A DNA stretch of 64,000 bases from Lachnospiraceae bacterium (GCA_017473115.1 JAFUNC010000018.1:1-64000), one strand, 5' to 3'; shown: positions 26,235 through 35,481, numbered from the stretch's first letter. The notes: generated from the letters alone by a model not told the origin. Program-made: numbers and translations.

Positions 26235-26543
26235 ATGGCATTAATCAAATTTACAAGAGACAATTTTGAAAGTGAAGCATTAACAAGTTCCCTTCCCGTA
26301 TTGGTAGATTTTTATGCAGAATGGTGCGGTCCCTGCCGTATGTTAGGTCCCGTCATCGACGAAATAGCAGAAGAAGCATCCGACTTCAAAGTAGGAAAAG
26401 TAAACATCGATGAACAACCTGAACTTGCTACCAAATATCAAATTATGAGCGTTCCCACACTGTTAGTTATCAAAAACGGCGAAGTGACAAACCGTATTAC
26501 GGGAGTTACTTCCAAACAGAAAATTCTGGATATGTTGGCATAA
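26235..26543 (+). CDS. trxA: Thioredoxin
   Basis: General dithiol reductant. The 102-residue product has the active site WCGPC near residue 31 in the context DFYAEWCGPCRMLGPV, and the cis-proline SVPTL. AGGAGG precedes the ATG. Monocistronic, with its own promoter and terminator. Confidence 0.97.
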   Translation: MALIKFTRDNFESEALTSSLPVLVDFYAEWCGPCRMLGPVIDEIAEEASDFKVGKVNIDEQPELATKYQIMSVPTLLVIKNGEVTNRITGVTSKQKILDMLA

Positions 26544-26545
26544 TA

Positions 26546-26580
26546 AAAACCCTCGTTACCGCCGGTAGCGAGGGTTTATT
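26546..26580. terminator. Bidirectional terminator between trxA and the LCP gene
   Basis: CCCTCG and CGAGGG with further pairing around CCGCCGG, flanked by A and T runs on both sides; it serves two converging genes. Confidence 0.88.
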
Positions 26581-26613
26581 TATATGTCTGATATAAATCA
26601 AATTCAAAAAATT

Positions 26614-27711
26614 CTATTCTTCCGTTTCCGTGACTTGCGTATAATATAATTCCAACATCAATTCTCTCAGTTCATTTTCGTTTGGATAAAATTCCTCATA
26701 CACTTCGCCCTGAACAGTTTCTCCCGGCATGGTATGAATCTTTACTTCACTAAAATTATAATCTATAACCTCTTCTGCCAAAAACAATATTTCATCTGCC
26801 GACAAATCCGTTACGATATACTCCTGCACGCCCTGGTACAGACGAATTGGCAAGGTAATGTCTTCTTTGGACTGCTGAAACAATTGATTCACAAATGCTG
26901 ACAAATACTCTTTTTGACGCATCGTTCGCAATCGTGCGCTTTCAAAAATCGTAGTATCACGATATCGGATAAAAATAATTGCCTCATGTCCGTATAAAAC
27001 AACCCTCTCGCCTTCCGTCCAATGCGTATCTCCAAGCACATCTTTCGTAATGGTAACCTCAACGCCGCCTACGGAATCATTCAAATACGGAATGGCACTG
27101 TATCCGATTGCCGCATACCCATGAATCGGTAAATTATAAAGCGTCGAAGAAACCGTCTCCTTCGTCAGTTCGCAACTGCCTTCCCTTCCGTCTCCATATC
27201 CGTATTGCAGGGTAATCTGGCCCTCGGTATATGCATCCTCACCGTTCTCACCCATTTTCGGTAACGTAAGGGTAGTAATCAGATTCCGGTCAACCGCCAA
27301 AACATCAATACTTTTGGTTTCCGGATTCAGCAACGCAAGAAACAGCGCGTCGCTTTGACCACCGGCCGCCTCTTCTTCCGTGGCAATCAACGGACCTTCT
27401 TTATCTACTCCCATAATTAAAAAAGTGAGGATTTTATCATTATACTCATATACTTTTCCCTGGTATCTTACTTTTCCCGGCCGCCACATCACATCAGCCA
27501 ATTCCTCATTGGACAGATAACTGATGTTAACAATTTCTCCGTTGCCTTCCGCATTTCCTGTAGCATATAAACTGTTTTCACCGATTTTACTTATAATCAA
27601 CCAAACAACAAAAAGAATCAGAACGATACCGGCCAAACCGCCAAGAATCATTCCGATTACTTTTGCGTTTTTTCTTTTTTTTGCACTCTTCATTGCTTTT
27701 ATCTTTTTCAC
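26614..27711 (-). CDS. LytR-CpsA-Psr (LCP) family protein
   Basis: LCP proteins transfer glycopolymers from undecaprenyl phosphate to peptidoglycan. The 365-residue product has a Lys-rich cytoplasmic start, one membrane helix (about residues 19-42) and an extracellular LCP domain: FLIMGVDKEG, QSDALFLALLNPETKSIDV and RYRDTTIFESARLRTMRQKEY, which keeps the pyrophosphate-binding arginines. The usual IPRDT reads AVDRNLI, so one Asp is replaced and activity could be altered. The start is a GTG with GGGA upstream; an ATG seven codons in is an alternative. Confidence 0.85.
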   Translation of the reverse strand: MKKIKAMKSAKKRKNAKVIGMILGGLAGIVLILFVVWLIISKIGENSLYATGNAEGNGEIVNISYLSNEELADVMWRPGKVRYQGKVYEYNDKILTFLIMGVDKEGPLIATEEEAAGGQSDALFLALLNPETKSIDVLAVDRNLITTLTLPKMGENGEDAYTEGQITLQYGYGDGREGSCELTKETVSSTLYNLPIHGYAAIGYSAIPYLNDSVGGVEVTITKDVLGDTHWTEGERVVLYGHEAIIFIRYRDTTIFESARLRTMRQKEYLSAFVNQLFQQSKEDITLPIRLYQGVQEYIVTDLSADEILFLAEEVIDYNFSEVKIHTMPGETVQGEVYEEFYPNENELRELMLELYYTQVTETEE

Positions 27712-27740
27712 GGTATTATCCCAAATATCAATTTAAAAAT

Positions 27741-27757
27741 TGTGTCACATGTAAATA
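27741..27757. repeat. 17-bp inverted repeat, distal copy
   Basis: TGTGTCACATGTAAATA here is the exact inverse of the sequence at 28413-28429. The pair brackets the sortase-substrate gene, this copy lying just past its stop codon. Confidence 0.8.
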
Positions 27758-27766
27758 TGGTATTAA

Positions 27767-28387
27767 TTATGCAAAATATTTTTTAGATAAAACTACTGCA
27801 CCGCCTGCACTAACCAATGCAAGTACAGCAATCCATGCCATATTCATATCTGCAGTCTTAGGTGCTGTTGCGTTTACAACAACAGCTACCGGTGAGTAAG
27901 AACTCATTGTAAAAGTAACAGAACCGTTATTTACTGCGGTAACAGGAAGAACTTCGATGTCTGTTGCTGATTTTAAGTGAAGAACAGTTACTGACTGACC
28001 TGCAACCAATGAAGGTACGCTTAATGTAAAGCTTGCAGTTCCGGTTCCTTCGGGAACCTGAATATCAACCATAGTAACAATGTTTGCATTTGCGCCAACT
28101 ACTTCGTTTGCCTTGTTAACCAAGCAAGCAGCAGCCTGAGGACCAACGTTTGTAAGAGATGCTCCTTCTACACTTGTTGATAATGTTGTTGCGTTTAAAT
28201 CTGCATACAAAGATGCTTCTGTAATTGCCTCTCCTGAACCAGTTGTAGCAATTGTTTCCTTAGAAGGTTTCCATGATGATGAAGTGGTGTCATTTCCTGC
28301 AACAGGGCTGGGTGCCGCCATTACAGTCATGCTCATACCTAATGTGAACACTAAGATAGAAACCATAGCCAAAACTCTTTTTTTCAT
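27767..28387 (-). CDS. Secreted, probably sortase-anchored surface protein
   Basis: The 206-residue product has a clear signal peptide (MKKRVLAMVSILVFTLGMSM, cleavage likely after VMA) and a Thr/Ser-rich body of beta character. Its tail reads APKTAD, a 17-residue hydrophobic segment and a basic KKYFA. APKTAD resembles the PKTGD-type sorting motifs of this group with Ala in place of Gly. The sortase B gene directly upstream on the same strand is the likely partner. The gene is bracketed by a 17-bp inverted repeat. The ligand or role is unknown. Confidence 0.82.
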   Translation of the reverse strand: MKKRVLAMVSILVFTLGMSMTVMAAPSPVAGNDTTSSSWKPSKETIATTGSGEAITEASLYADLNATTLSTSVEGASLTNVGPQAAACLVNKANEVVGANANIVTMVDIQVPEGTGTASFTLSVPSLVAGQSVTVLHLKSATDIEVLPVTAVNNGSVTFTMSSYSPVAVVVNATAPKTADMNMAWIAVLALVSAGGAVVLSKKYFA

Positions 28388-28412
28388 GATCGTTTTTCAA
28401 TCCTTTCTCTTT

Positions 28413-28429
28413 TATTTACATGTGACACA
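28413..28429. repeat. 17-bp inverted repeat, proximal copy
   Basis: TATTTACATGTGACACA, inverse of 27741-27757, lies in the 5' region of the sortase-substrate gene and touches its probable -10 element. Confidence 0.8.
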
Positions 28430-28456
28430 TATATATTAAACGGCATAACCGTTCAA
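28428..28456 (-). promoter_or_regulatory. Possible promoter of the sortase-substrate gene
   Basis: On the minus strand TTGAAC (28451-28456), 17-base spacer and TATATG (28428-28433). The -10 overlaps the proximal inverted repeat by two bases. The match is moderate. Confidence 0.45.
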
Positions 28457-28463
28457 TAACGTT

Positions 28464-29309
28464 TTATTGCCGGCCGTCGGCCACCAACACTGCCGATACG
28501 AGATATCTTTTATCCGGCTTATTGCCGATACAGGTTGCCATCGTCAGAATATTATCTTCCGTCGTTACCGCGATATCCATATTATAATTGTTTGTTTTTC
28601 CTTCCGCGGTAAAAACATTATTCAGATAAATCCGGCGCACTTCCTCGGATGATAAATCAAATCCCATAATCAGGTGGATATCGCTAAACTCATAGGCTGC
28701 AAAAATCTGATACACCAAAACGCCGGTCTCGGTATATACGTATATGTACGGATTCTCTTCAAAAAAAACATCGTCCTCGTATTTATGTAAGTCTTTAAAC
28801 ATGGAACCGTTTCGCATATTGTGTCCGTATACAACAGTGTTAAAATCATCAAATTCCTTACTGTTAATATACTGCGTATAAATTCCGCCGGGATATCCTT
28901 CGCTTCCGTCCAGATTGTGTGTCAGATAGTAATCCAGTTCCTCCGGATGCTGAACAATCGGATAATCAATTTCCGTTCCGGGAATATAGACCCACGCATA
29001 AATATCCTCATTGATTTCTTTCAATGCCGCAAAATCCGGTTGCTTATCCTCCGGTATATTGTACAGACTCAAATCAACTTTCTCTTCTTCGGGTTCTGCA
29101 ACCGACTCCTCTTCCGGCTCTTCAATCTCCAATGATGCCACAGGAATCGTAACCGCTTTTAAATCATTATAGTATTCTTCCTGCTCTTTCAAAAGAGATT
29201 GTTCCCGAATCAAACACACAATACATACAACGGAACAAGTTGCCAAAAGTATGGCCAATATCAAAAAAATCGGTTTTTTTCGCAGTTTACGTTTCTTCTT
29301 TTTGCTCAT
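28464..29309 (-). CDS. srtB: Class B sortase
   Basis: Membrane-anchored transpeptidase that attaches proteins to the wall. The 281-residue product has a basic cytoplasmic start, one membrane helix (about residues 13-33), a Glu-rich linker and the sortase fold. The catalytic His is in VVYGHNM, the Cys in TMATCIG and the Arg in KPDKRYLV. The WVYIPGTEIDYPIVQ start of the domain is typical of class B. Its likely substrate is the neighbouring APKTAD protein. Confidence 0.92.
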   Translation of the reverse strand: MSKKKKRKLRKKPIFLILAILLATCSVVCIVCLIREQSLLKEQEEYYNDLKAVTIPVASLEIEEPEEESVAEPEEEKVDLSLYNIPEDKQPDFAALKEINEDIYAWVYIPGTEIDYPIVQHPEELDYYLTHNLDGSEGYPGGIYTQYINSKEFDDFNTVVYGHNMRNGSMFKDLHKYEDDVFFEENPYIYVYTETGVLVYQIFAAYEFSDIHLIMGFDLSSEEVRRIYLNNVFTAEGKTNNYNMDIAVTTEDNILTMATCIGNKPDKRYLVSAVLVADGRQ

Positions 29310-29376
29310 TTTTATCTCAATTCCTTTTGTATCTTTTCCCTTAATTCTTATATAGGTTTATGCAGTTTCCCGTATC

Positions 29377-30051
29377 CTAAAATGTTACTTCCCCGTCATG
29401 CGATAAAAGAGAGGCGGATGTTACCCCTTTGATTTCCATTATCCGCTGAATCAATTCCGCACCTTCTTTGGTTCTGACTTCAATTATCAGATCCAATGCA
29501 TCTTTGGTCATATTTCTGGATTTTACTTTCAAATACTTGGTTCCCTTTTTAATTTCTTCGATTACTGCCTTTTCAGCATCCATTGCATCTGCATTTACAA
29601 TCAGAATCATGGGCGCTTTTGCTACGGGCAATAACTGTAGCAGAATAATACCCACGGTAACCACTACCGAAAGAATTAACGCAATCTCCGCAAATCCCGC
29701 GCCGCAGATAATACCTACACTGATGGACCAGAATAAAAACATCAAATCCATGGCATCCTTAATCGCCGTTCGGAAACGCACAATGGACAGGGCACCAACC
29801 ATACCCAAAGAAACGATAACACTGGATTGCATGGTTAATACAATTGCTGCCGTAATTACCGCCACTCCGGCCAACGCAATGTTAAAACTCTTGGAGTAAA
29901 ACGTTTTACGGGTTGCAATGCGATATACAAAAAAGATATACAACGCCAACGCGCATACCAGTAAAAAAGTTACGAGAATGGTTCTTGTTCCGATATCCGT
30001 ATCGGTGTATCCTTCCAAAAATGATTGTTTTAAAATATCCTTAAAACTCAT
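29377..30051 (-). CDS. DUF4956 membrane protein
   Basis: The 224-residue product has about four membrane segments (residues ~25-155), including the family signature VSLGMVGALSIVRFRTAIKD, and a cytoplasmic alpha/beta domain with a NADAMDAEKAV start. DUF4956 genes often accompany VTC and CotH genes, as here, but their role is not established. Its start overlaps the 3' end of the VTC gene by 11 bases, so the two are coupled. Confidence 0.88.
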   Translation of the reverse strand: MSFKDILKQSFLEGYTDTDIGTRTILVTFLLVCALALYIFFVYRIATRKTFYSKSFNIALAGVAVITAAIVLTMQSSVIVSLGMVGALSIVRFRTAIKDAMDLMFLFWSISVGIICGAGFAEIALILSVVVTVGIILLQLLPVAKAPMILIVNADAMDAEKAVIEEIKKGTKYLKVKSRNMTKDALDLIIEVRTKEGAELIQRIMEIKGVTSASLLSHDGEVTF

Positions 30052-30763
30052 GACGTTCTCCTTTAATCATTGTAAATTTTCTGCATAAATAAAACTTTGA
30101 AAAAGTGGTTTGTCTCAAATCTTTTAACTGTAAATTATTATAGATATAGTCCGGAAGCAATTCATCATACTTTACCTCCAGCAACTGCTGTCCGGCTCCC
30201 ATAATCGGCCGCTTGAGAATGTCTTCATCCAGAAATCGGTCCACTGCAGTGGATGCCGCCATATTATGGTCCAGTGTAATACGCACATTTCCCAACTTGT
30301 AAGTATACGGTATCCTGTCATATTCCACAATCACAACCGGTCGCATCCGCCTTGTCATCATCCGATACGTAAACCGTTTCAGCACTTCCGGTTGCCCGGC
30401 CACATCCCGCAAATACTGCCCTTTCATCAGAGTTTGCGTCTGCTCAACCGTCAACGGACAACTGCTTTTATGAATCTTTCCATGCTCTTTCCTTTTGCAT
30501 TCCAACATAATCCGTTCAGCGGAATGATTATAAATTCGGATGCGGAACTTTTCTCTTGGCTCCGTACCGTTTTCATTTTCATAAAAACAGCGGTTATCAT
30601 AATCATCAAAGTATAAACTCCGAATATTATATACGCCTTCCGCTCCCACATGCGGATCCGGTGACAGCATACGGTTCATTTGATTCTGAAGCATTTTCAT
30701 TTGCGCCGTACTGATTAAATATTTTATTTCATGCCGAAACTTCATTTGTTTCTCTTTGTCCAT
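30041..30763 (-). CDS. VTC-domain polyphosphate polymerase
   Basis: The 240-residue product has the tunnel-fold VTC domain: FRHEIKYLI, YNIRSLYFDDYDNRCFYEN, REKFRIRIYN, ERIMLECKRK and LEVKYDELLP. The basic and acidic residues of these strands correspond to the nucleotide, metal and phosphate ligands of yeast Vtc4, which makes polyphosphate from ATP. The product is cytoplasmic by sequence; it may work with the DUF4956 membrane partner. Confidence 0.88.
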   Translation of the reverse strand: MDKEKQMKFRHEIKYLISTAQMKMLQNQMNRMLSPDPHVGAEGVYNIRSLYFDDYDNRCFYENENGTEPREKFRIRIYNHSAERIMLECKRKEHGKIHKSSCPLTVEQTQTLMKGQYLRDVAGQPEVLKRFTYRMMTRRMRPVVIVEYDRIPYTYKLGNVRITLDHNMAASTAVDRFLDEDILKRPIMGAGQQLLEVKYDELLPDYIYNNLQLKDLRQTTFSKFYLCRKFTMIKGERHEF

Positions 30764-30797
30764 ACACTTCTCTCCGATTCTTTCTCAGAAAAAATGC

Positions 30798-32549
30798 TTA
30801 TTCCGTCGCTTCCCACTTCGCGTATATGTGCATATCTCCCGTAATTGGTTGCTCCGGGTCAAACGGTTCGTTGGTATCCGCACGATACCAGCCGGCAAAA
30901 CGCAAGCCTTCCTGCTCCGGAAGGACAGGCATTTCCATTCTGTTTTCCTCCGTCGGAACCGTATAATACAGATAAAAGGAGTCCACACCGGTTTCTACAC
31001 TGACTGTGTAATACTGCATATTATCCAGCCATACCCTGTCCAAAAATGCGACCCTGCGCTCCAGGAATTCATAAATTGCTTCCGTTTCCTGCTCAAACAA
31101 GTTCTCTGTTCCGGGAAACCATCTTGCATCGTTCATCTTCGCAGAAGCCTTAATTTGGGCCACGTACGCAGGCAATTGTGTTCCCTGAAGATATTGCAAC
31201 TCCGCTTTAAACTCTTCCCGATACAACCGGACAATCTCACCATAGAAATCTTCTTTCTGATATAGGTGATATAACCATGGCGTATAGCCTTCCCGATTTG
31301 CATATTCACGATTTGCCAACAACGTCTCCGGAGATGCAATTTGTTGCACCGCTAAAGCATTATCATAATCCCACACCGGACCGGCATAGATTTTCGTCCC
31401 TTCACTTTGACTGTCATAATAGAAGTATTGGCTGCCGTGCCCTGCATCGGCATTCATAAAAATTTCTTCCACCATATATTTACGTGCCCAAGAATCCACA
31501 TCAATCGCATCCGCATAATGCGTTCCGCTCCATCCGTCGATGTCATTCTCTGCCATAATACCATTCTCCGCAATCAAAAATTGCAATGCAACCTCATTGA
31601 GTTGCAATCCCGTAATTTCTTCCGGTTCATGCACACCAAATCCGAGTCCGTACTGCGTCTCAAATCTCGCAATTTCCTTGTTGTAGATACGTTCTTTTAT
31701 CTCCTGAGATACAATATAACTGCAATCTAAATCTTCACTGACGGGTGTGATATTCACACGATTCTCTCCGATTTCAATTCGCTCGGATAAGAGATATAAG
31801 CCTGCATACTCATTATTCAAATAAACATCTACCCACTCCGCATCCGGAGTATAAGCAAGACCAATCCGGTCGGCAAAATCAAAAACAATTTTATTATTCA
31901 AATTGGAAGCATCCTTGGCATTGGCCAACAAAATCCATTTTTCCGCAGTCCCCATATTTAAAAGGTCTGCACCGGCCTCCAATTTAAGGGAATAAGGCTT
32001 TTTCATATAATTATTCCACGTATCGTTACCGCGTCCTTTAATCGAGTCAATCTTACCCTCATAATTTAACGCACCATCCGCCGCATACAATACCATCTCG
32101 CCGGATTCTTCCTTGCCTTTTGCTTCATGAATATAGTCCATATTCCCCGATGCAGTGTCCACGTATAAAGTTGCCACATTGGCAGACTGCATAAACATAA
32201 TCCGGTAAGAATACTTATGACCCCAACTTGTATAACTGAACTCATAAAAACAGTCTTTCTCAAAAGCACTGCAACTCATACCATCCTCAAGAAGTTGTCC
32301 GCCCACATAAACATCATTGGATGTTTCCAATGCAATCACTGCATCCTCGTAAGCAACATAACCCGGCAAAAAAACATATATGTTTCCATCCGGACCTTCA
32401 CAATAATCCACATATTCCGTATGTCCGTCCGAGGTAATCTGCACACGAAATGCCGACGGATACTCTTCTTTGATATGTTCGTATCCGAAATATCCGCCCA
32501 CAATAACAAGGAGTAATGTAATGATTATAATGACAATTCTGTTTTTCAT
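30798..32549 (-). CDS. CotH kinase family protein with C-terminal InlB-type repeat
   Basis: CotH proteins are atypical secreted protein kinases known from spore coats. The 583-residue product has an N-terminal membrane anchor (residues 5-22), a CotH domain with IKGRGNDTWNNYMKKPYSLK, LANAKDASNLNNKI, YLNNEYAGLYLLSERIEIG and the metal-binding GPVWDYDNA, then a C-terminal GWYRADTNEPFDPEQPITG segment like Listeria-Bacteroides (InlB B) repeats. First gene of the CotH-VTC-DUF4956 run. A surface phosphorylation role is inferred. Confidence 0.88.
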   Translation of the reverse strand: MKNRIVIIIITLLLVIVGGYFGYEHIKEEYPSAFRVQITSDGHTEYVDYCEGPDGNIYVFLPGYVAYEDAVIALETSNDVYVGGQLLEDGMSCSAFEKDCFYEFSYTSWGHKYSYRIMFMQSANVATLYVDTASGNMDYIHEAKGKEESGEMVLYAADGALNYEGKIDSIKGRGNDTWNNYMKKPYSLKLEAGADLLNMGTAEKWILLANAKDASNLNNKIVFDFADRIGLAYTPDAEWVDVYLNNEYAGLYLLSERIEIGENRVNITPVSEDLDCSYIVSQEIKERIYNKEIARFETQYGLGFGVHEPEEITGLQLNEVALQFLIAENGIMAENDIDGWSGTHYADAIDVDSWARKYMVEEIFMNADAGHGSQYFYYDSQSEGTKIYAGPVWDYDNALAVQQIASPETLLANREYANREGYTPWLYHLYQKEDFYGEIVRLYREEFKAELQYLQGTQLPAYVAQIKASAKMNDARWFPGTENLFEQETEAIYEFLERRVAFLDRVWLDNMQYYTVSVETGVDSFYLYYTVPTEENRMEMPVLPEQEGLRFAGWYRADTNEPFDPEQPITGDMHIYAKWEATE

Positions 32550-32675
32550 ACATCCGCTCCTTTTTTACATAATTTAACATCTTATTATATCACAAATGCT
32601 TTTATGAATCTATGTTTATTTTGTTCCGATAACCGCCCTTTTATCAATATACCGAAACACAAACAAATCCATACA

Positions 32676-32712
32676 CAAAAGAAGCACTGATTCCCCAAAG
32701 AAACAGTGCTTC
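32676..32712 (-). terminator. Rho-independent terminator after the flotillin gene
   Basis: GAAGCACTG (32681-32689) pairs with CAGTGCTTC (32704-32712), followed by TTTTG on the minus strand. Confidence 0.75.
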
Positions 32713-32760
32713 CATATGTCTTTACATATCACTCAATATTATTTTGTTCGTAATGATTCT

Positions 32761-34266
32761 CTATTCCTGCGTTTTATTGTCTTTTACAACCAAATTAATG
32801 TCTTCAAGACCTGTTAAATTAACATTTCTGTTCACCTTAGCATCGTAAGATTCCGCATTAATGATGTTAGCCAAATCAATGCCGGTTGCTTCCTTCATGC
32901 TTTCAAAAACCTTAGCCATAACAACAGGCACATTGCCTGCAACCTGGTCTACACCATTACTTCCGCCTTCACCGCCACCGATAATGGTAATCTTATCAAT
33001 CTGACCGAGAGGCTGAGCAACTTTCTCTGCAATTTCAGGCAATACTTTGATCATCATTTCAGCCACAGCAGCCTTGTTGTACTTCGCATACGCTTCCGCT
33101 TTCTTTTCCATGGCTTCCGCTTCGGCAAGACCTTTTGCTGCGATTGCTGCCGCTTCCGCTTCACCGACAGCACGGATACCTTCCGCTTCCTGCTCTCTTG
33201 CGAAACGGTCAGCCTCTGCCTGCGCCTTACGGGCCTCTGCTTCACGCTGAGCCTCAAACTGCTTTGCTTCTGCTTCTTTCTGACGCTGATACAACTGTGC
33301 ATCAGCTTTCTGCTGAGCCGCATACTTATCTGCTTCCGCCTGCTTCTTAACTTCTGCTTCCAAAGCCTGTTCCTTAACAGCAACTTCTTTCTGTTTTAAT
33401 TCAATCTCACGTTCCTGACGTGCGATATCCGCATTGGCGGTAGAAATTTCGATCGACTTACGCTGCTCTTCCTTCTGGATATCGTAAGCAGCATCCGCCA
33501 TAGCCTTCTTGGTATCCGCATCCATCTGGAGTTCGGATTTCTTAATGGCAAGTTCAGTCTGCTTCTTAGCGATTTCGGTTTCAGCTGCAACCTTAGCATC
33601 ATTGGATTCTTTGTCTGCTGCTGCCTGTGCAACCTTAATGTCTCTTTCACTTTCCGCACGGGCAATGGCTGCTGCCTTTTTGATTTTAACAATGTTATCA
33701 ATACCGAGGTTCTCGATTACTTCATTACCGTCCACGAAATTCTGAACGTTAAAACTGATAATATCAAGACCCATAGCCGCAAGGTCAGGCTCTGCATTTT
33801 CTTTTACAAGATTTGCAAACTTCTGACGGTCAGAAACCATTTCTTCCAACTTCATCTTACCTACGATTTCACGTACGTTACCTTCCAAAACTTCTCTTGC
33901 AACATTTGCTATGTACTCGGTGGGTTTATTTAAGAAGTTCTCTGCTGCAAGCTGGAGTTTATCCGCTTCGTTGCTGATTTTAACGTTAACGGTAGCATCC
34001 ACATTGATGTTGATGTAGTCAGCAGTAGGAACTGCGTTGCTGGTCTTAACATCGATGGGAATCAAACGTAAATTCAGTTTATCCAATCGCTCAAAGAAAG
34101 GGATACGCACCGTAGCCTTACCAATGGCATAACGGGGCTTCTTTCTGAGACCTGAAATAATGTAGGCCATATCGGGCGGAGCCTTCACATAGCCTAAAAG
34201 AATCAATGCAACAACAACAATCACGGCAATCACAATTACCGCAGGAATCAATAACAATTCCGGCAT
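32761..34266 (-). CDS. Flotillin-like SPFH protein
   Basis: The 501-residue product has an N-terminal membrane segment (residues 3-25), an SPFH/band 7 domain (about 30-200) and a long Ala/Glu/Lys-rich coiled coil with EAEA-type repeats (about 200-420), as in B. subtilis FloT/YuaG. Flotillins organise ordered membrane regions and are often linked to NfeD-type proteins; no NfeD gene is present here. Monocistronic between two terminators. Confidence 0.92.
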   Translation of the reverse strand: MPELLLIPAVIVIAVIVVVALILLGYVKAPPDMAYIISGLRKKPRYAIGKATVRIPFFERLDKLNLRLIPIDVKTSNAVPTADYININVDATVNVKISNEADKLQLAAENFLNKPTEYIANVAREVLEGNVREIVGKMKLEEMVSDRQKFANLVKENAEPDLAAMGLDIISFNVQNFVDGNEVIENLGIDNIVKIKKAAAIARAESERDIKVAQAAADKESNDAKVAAETEIAKKQTELAIKKSELQMDADTKKAMADAAYDIQKEEQRKSIEISTANADIARQEREIELKQKEVAVKEQALEAEVKKQAEADKYAAQQKADAQLYQRQKEAEAKQFEAQREAEARKAQAEADRFAREQEAEGIRAVGEAEAAAIAAKGLAEAEAMEKKAEAYAKYNKAAVAEMMIKVLPEIAEKVAQPLGQIDKITIIGGGEGGSNGVDQVAGNVPVVMAKVFESMKEATGIDLANIINAESYDAKVNRNVNLTGLEDINLVVKDNKTQE

Positions 34267-34342
34267 AATTCATTCCTCCTTTTATTCCTTAATACTTTTA
34301 TATTATATGACAAAATATGTCTTGTCATTATCCGTAGCGGAT

Positions 34343-34375
34343 AAAAAAGGACTGCTCCCGCTCGAGAACAGTCCT
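34343..34375 (-). terminator. Rho-independent terminator after the YegP-like gene
   Basis: AGGACTG (34348-34354) pairs with CAGTCCT (34369-34375), followed by TTTTTT on the minus strand. Confidence 0.88.
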
Positions 34376-34389
34376 CTTCATTTCTGTTC

Positions 34390-34752
34390 CTATTCTACCT
34401 TTGCATCTGCGGCGTTTTTCTTAACGCTTTCAATACCCTTTAAGCATGCTGCCTTGGTTGTATAACCTTCACCGGTAGCAATAATCTGTCCGTTGGTTGC
34501 TTTTAAACGGAAACGTGTTTCACCCTTCTTGTCTGTATAAACTTCAAACTTAGGATTCTTAGCAGTTGCATAACCTTCTTCTGTCTGGTCTTCAATTGCT
34601 GCAACGGGAGCGTTCTTCTGAACACTTGCGATACCCTTTAAGCATGCTGCTTTGGAAGAATAAACTTCTGAAGTTGCGATTACTTCGCCGTTTCCTGCCT
34701 TTAAATCAAATTTAACCCCTGTGTTTGTTTCTTTGACTACGAATTTACCCAT
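34390..34752 (-). CDS. YegP/DUF1508 two-repeat protein
   Basis: The 120-residue product is two ~55-residue copies of the DUF1508 unit, each a beta hairpin plus the helix YSSKAACLKGIASVQKNA or YTTKAACLKGIESVKKNA. The family is small, soluble and of uncertain function. GGAGG precedes the ATG. Next to the C39-like peptidase gene and probably cotranscribed with it. Confidence 0.9.
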   Translation of the reverse strand: MGKFVVKETNTGVKFDLKAGNGEVIATSEVYSSKAACLKGIASVQKNAPVAAIEDQTEEGYATAKNPKFEVYTDKKGETRFRLKATNGQIIATGEGYTTKAACLKGIESVKKNAADAKVE

Positions 34753-34794
34753 AATTGTAACCCTCCTGTTTTTTATAAAGTAGTCTTAAATTCC

Positions 34795-35481
34795 TTATTT
34801 ATCGATAACAAACATGGATACGACTCTTTTGTATTGGCCGCTGTCCAAAAATGTTTGTATATCTTCATACTTATGCGTGTAATCACGATTACCGTATTCA
34901 TTGTAAACGTTAATTCCTTCATCGGTCCGCTCAATGGAAACATAGTGCGCACCGCATCCTTTCCGGCTTACCCACCAGTATAAAAGGATGGCAACCTGAT
35001 CTTTACCGAGACAGGCATCCCAGTCTTTGGATTTGGAATAAAACTTCCACTGCAATCCTTTGGATTTGAGATATTTCTTAACCGCAGAAGGATTCACGCC
35101 CATTCTGGCATTTAAAATCAAACCATTGCGCTCATAAAAATCCACAATATCTTCCATCTTAGGCTCCAACCCCAAAACGCTCATGGCGTTGAATGTGGCT
35201 ATGGCGCCGCAGCCGCTATGGTTAAAACCGCAACTGCCCATACGCAACTCTTTCAAGTCCCCCATCCCCTGACCGTTCAACGGAAAGGTAAGGTTCTTGC
35301 TCCTGTTGATTTCCCGGTTTTTAACCGCTTTTTTCTTCAAAGAAAAATACGGAAAACGCAACAGTTGAATCGTTGCAAAGAAGCCGTATCCCAAGGCATG
35401 CGCAACACATTTATAGAAAAAACCGGGCTTTATGTTTGCTGTATTCTTTTGTGTTTTTTTGTCGGAATTTGTTGTACTCAT
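34795..35481 (-). CDS. Putative C39-like cysteine peptidase
   Basis: The 228-residue product has a hydrophobic stretch near residues 25-45, then HSGCGAIATFNAMSVLG with a candidate catalytic Cys, GAHYVSIER with a candidate His and VYNEYGN supplying Asn. This Cys-His-Asn order fits papain-like peptidase C39-type folds. No signal peptide or transporter is evident. The substrate is unknown and the assignment rests on motif order only. Confidence 0.6.
   Translation of the reverse strand: MSTTNSDKKTQKNTANIKPGFFYKCVAHALGYGFFATIQLLRFPYFSLKKKAVKNREINRSKNLTFPLNGQGMGDLKELRMGSCGFNHSGCGAIATFNAMSVLGLEPKMEDIVDFYERNGLILNARMGVNPSAVKKYLKSKGLQWKFYSKSKDWDACLGKDQVAILLYWWVSRKGCGAHYVSIERTDEGINVYNEYGNRDYTHKYEDIQTFLDSGQYKRVVSMFVIDK

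Noticed and set aside
28438-28456. Terminator between sortase B and its substrate gene (AACGG/CCGTT hairpin)
   Set aside because: The stem is only 5 bp and is not followed by a T run; it more likely lies within the promoter spacer of the substrate gene.
33054-33383. Arg-rich alternative frames inside the flotillin gene
   Set aside because: They are frame-shifted readings of the Ala/Glu coiled-coil repeat.
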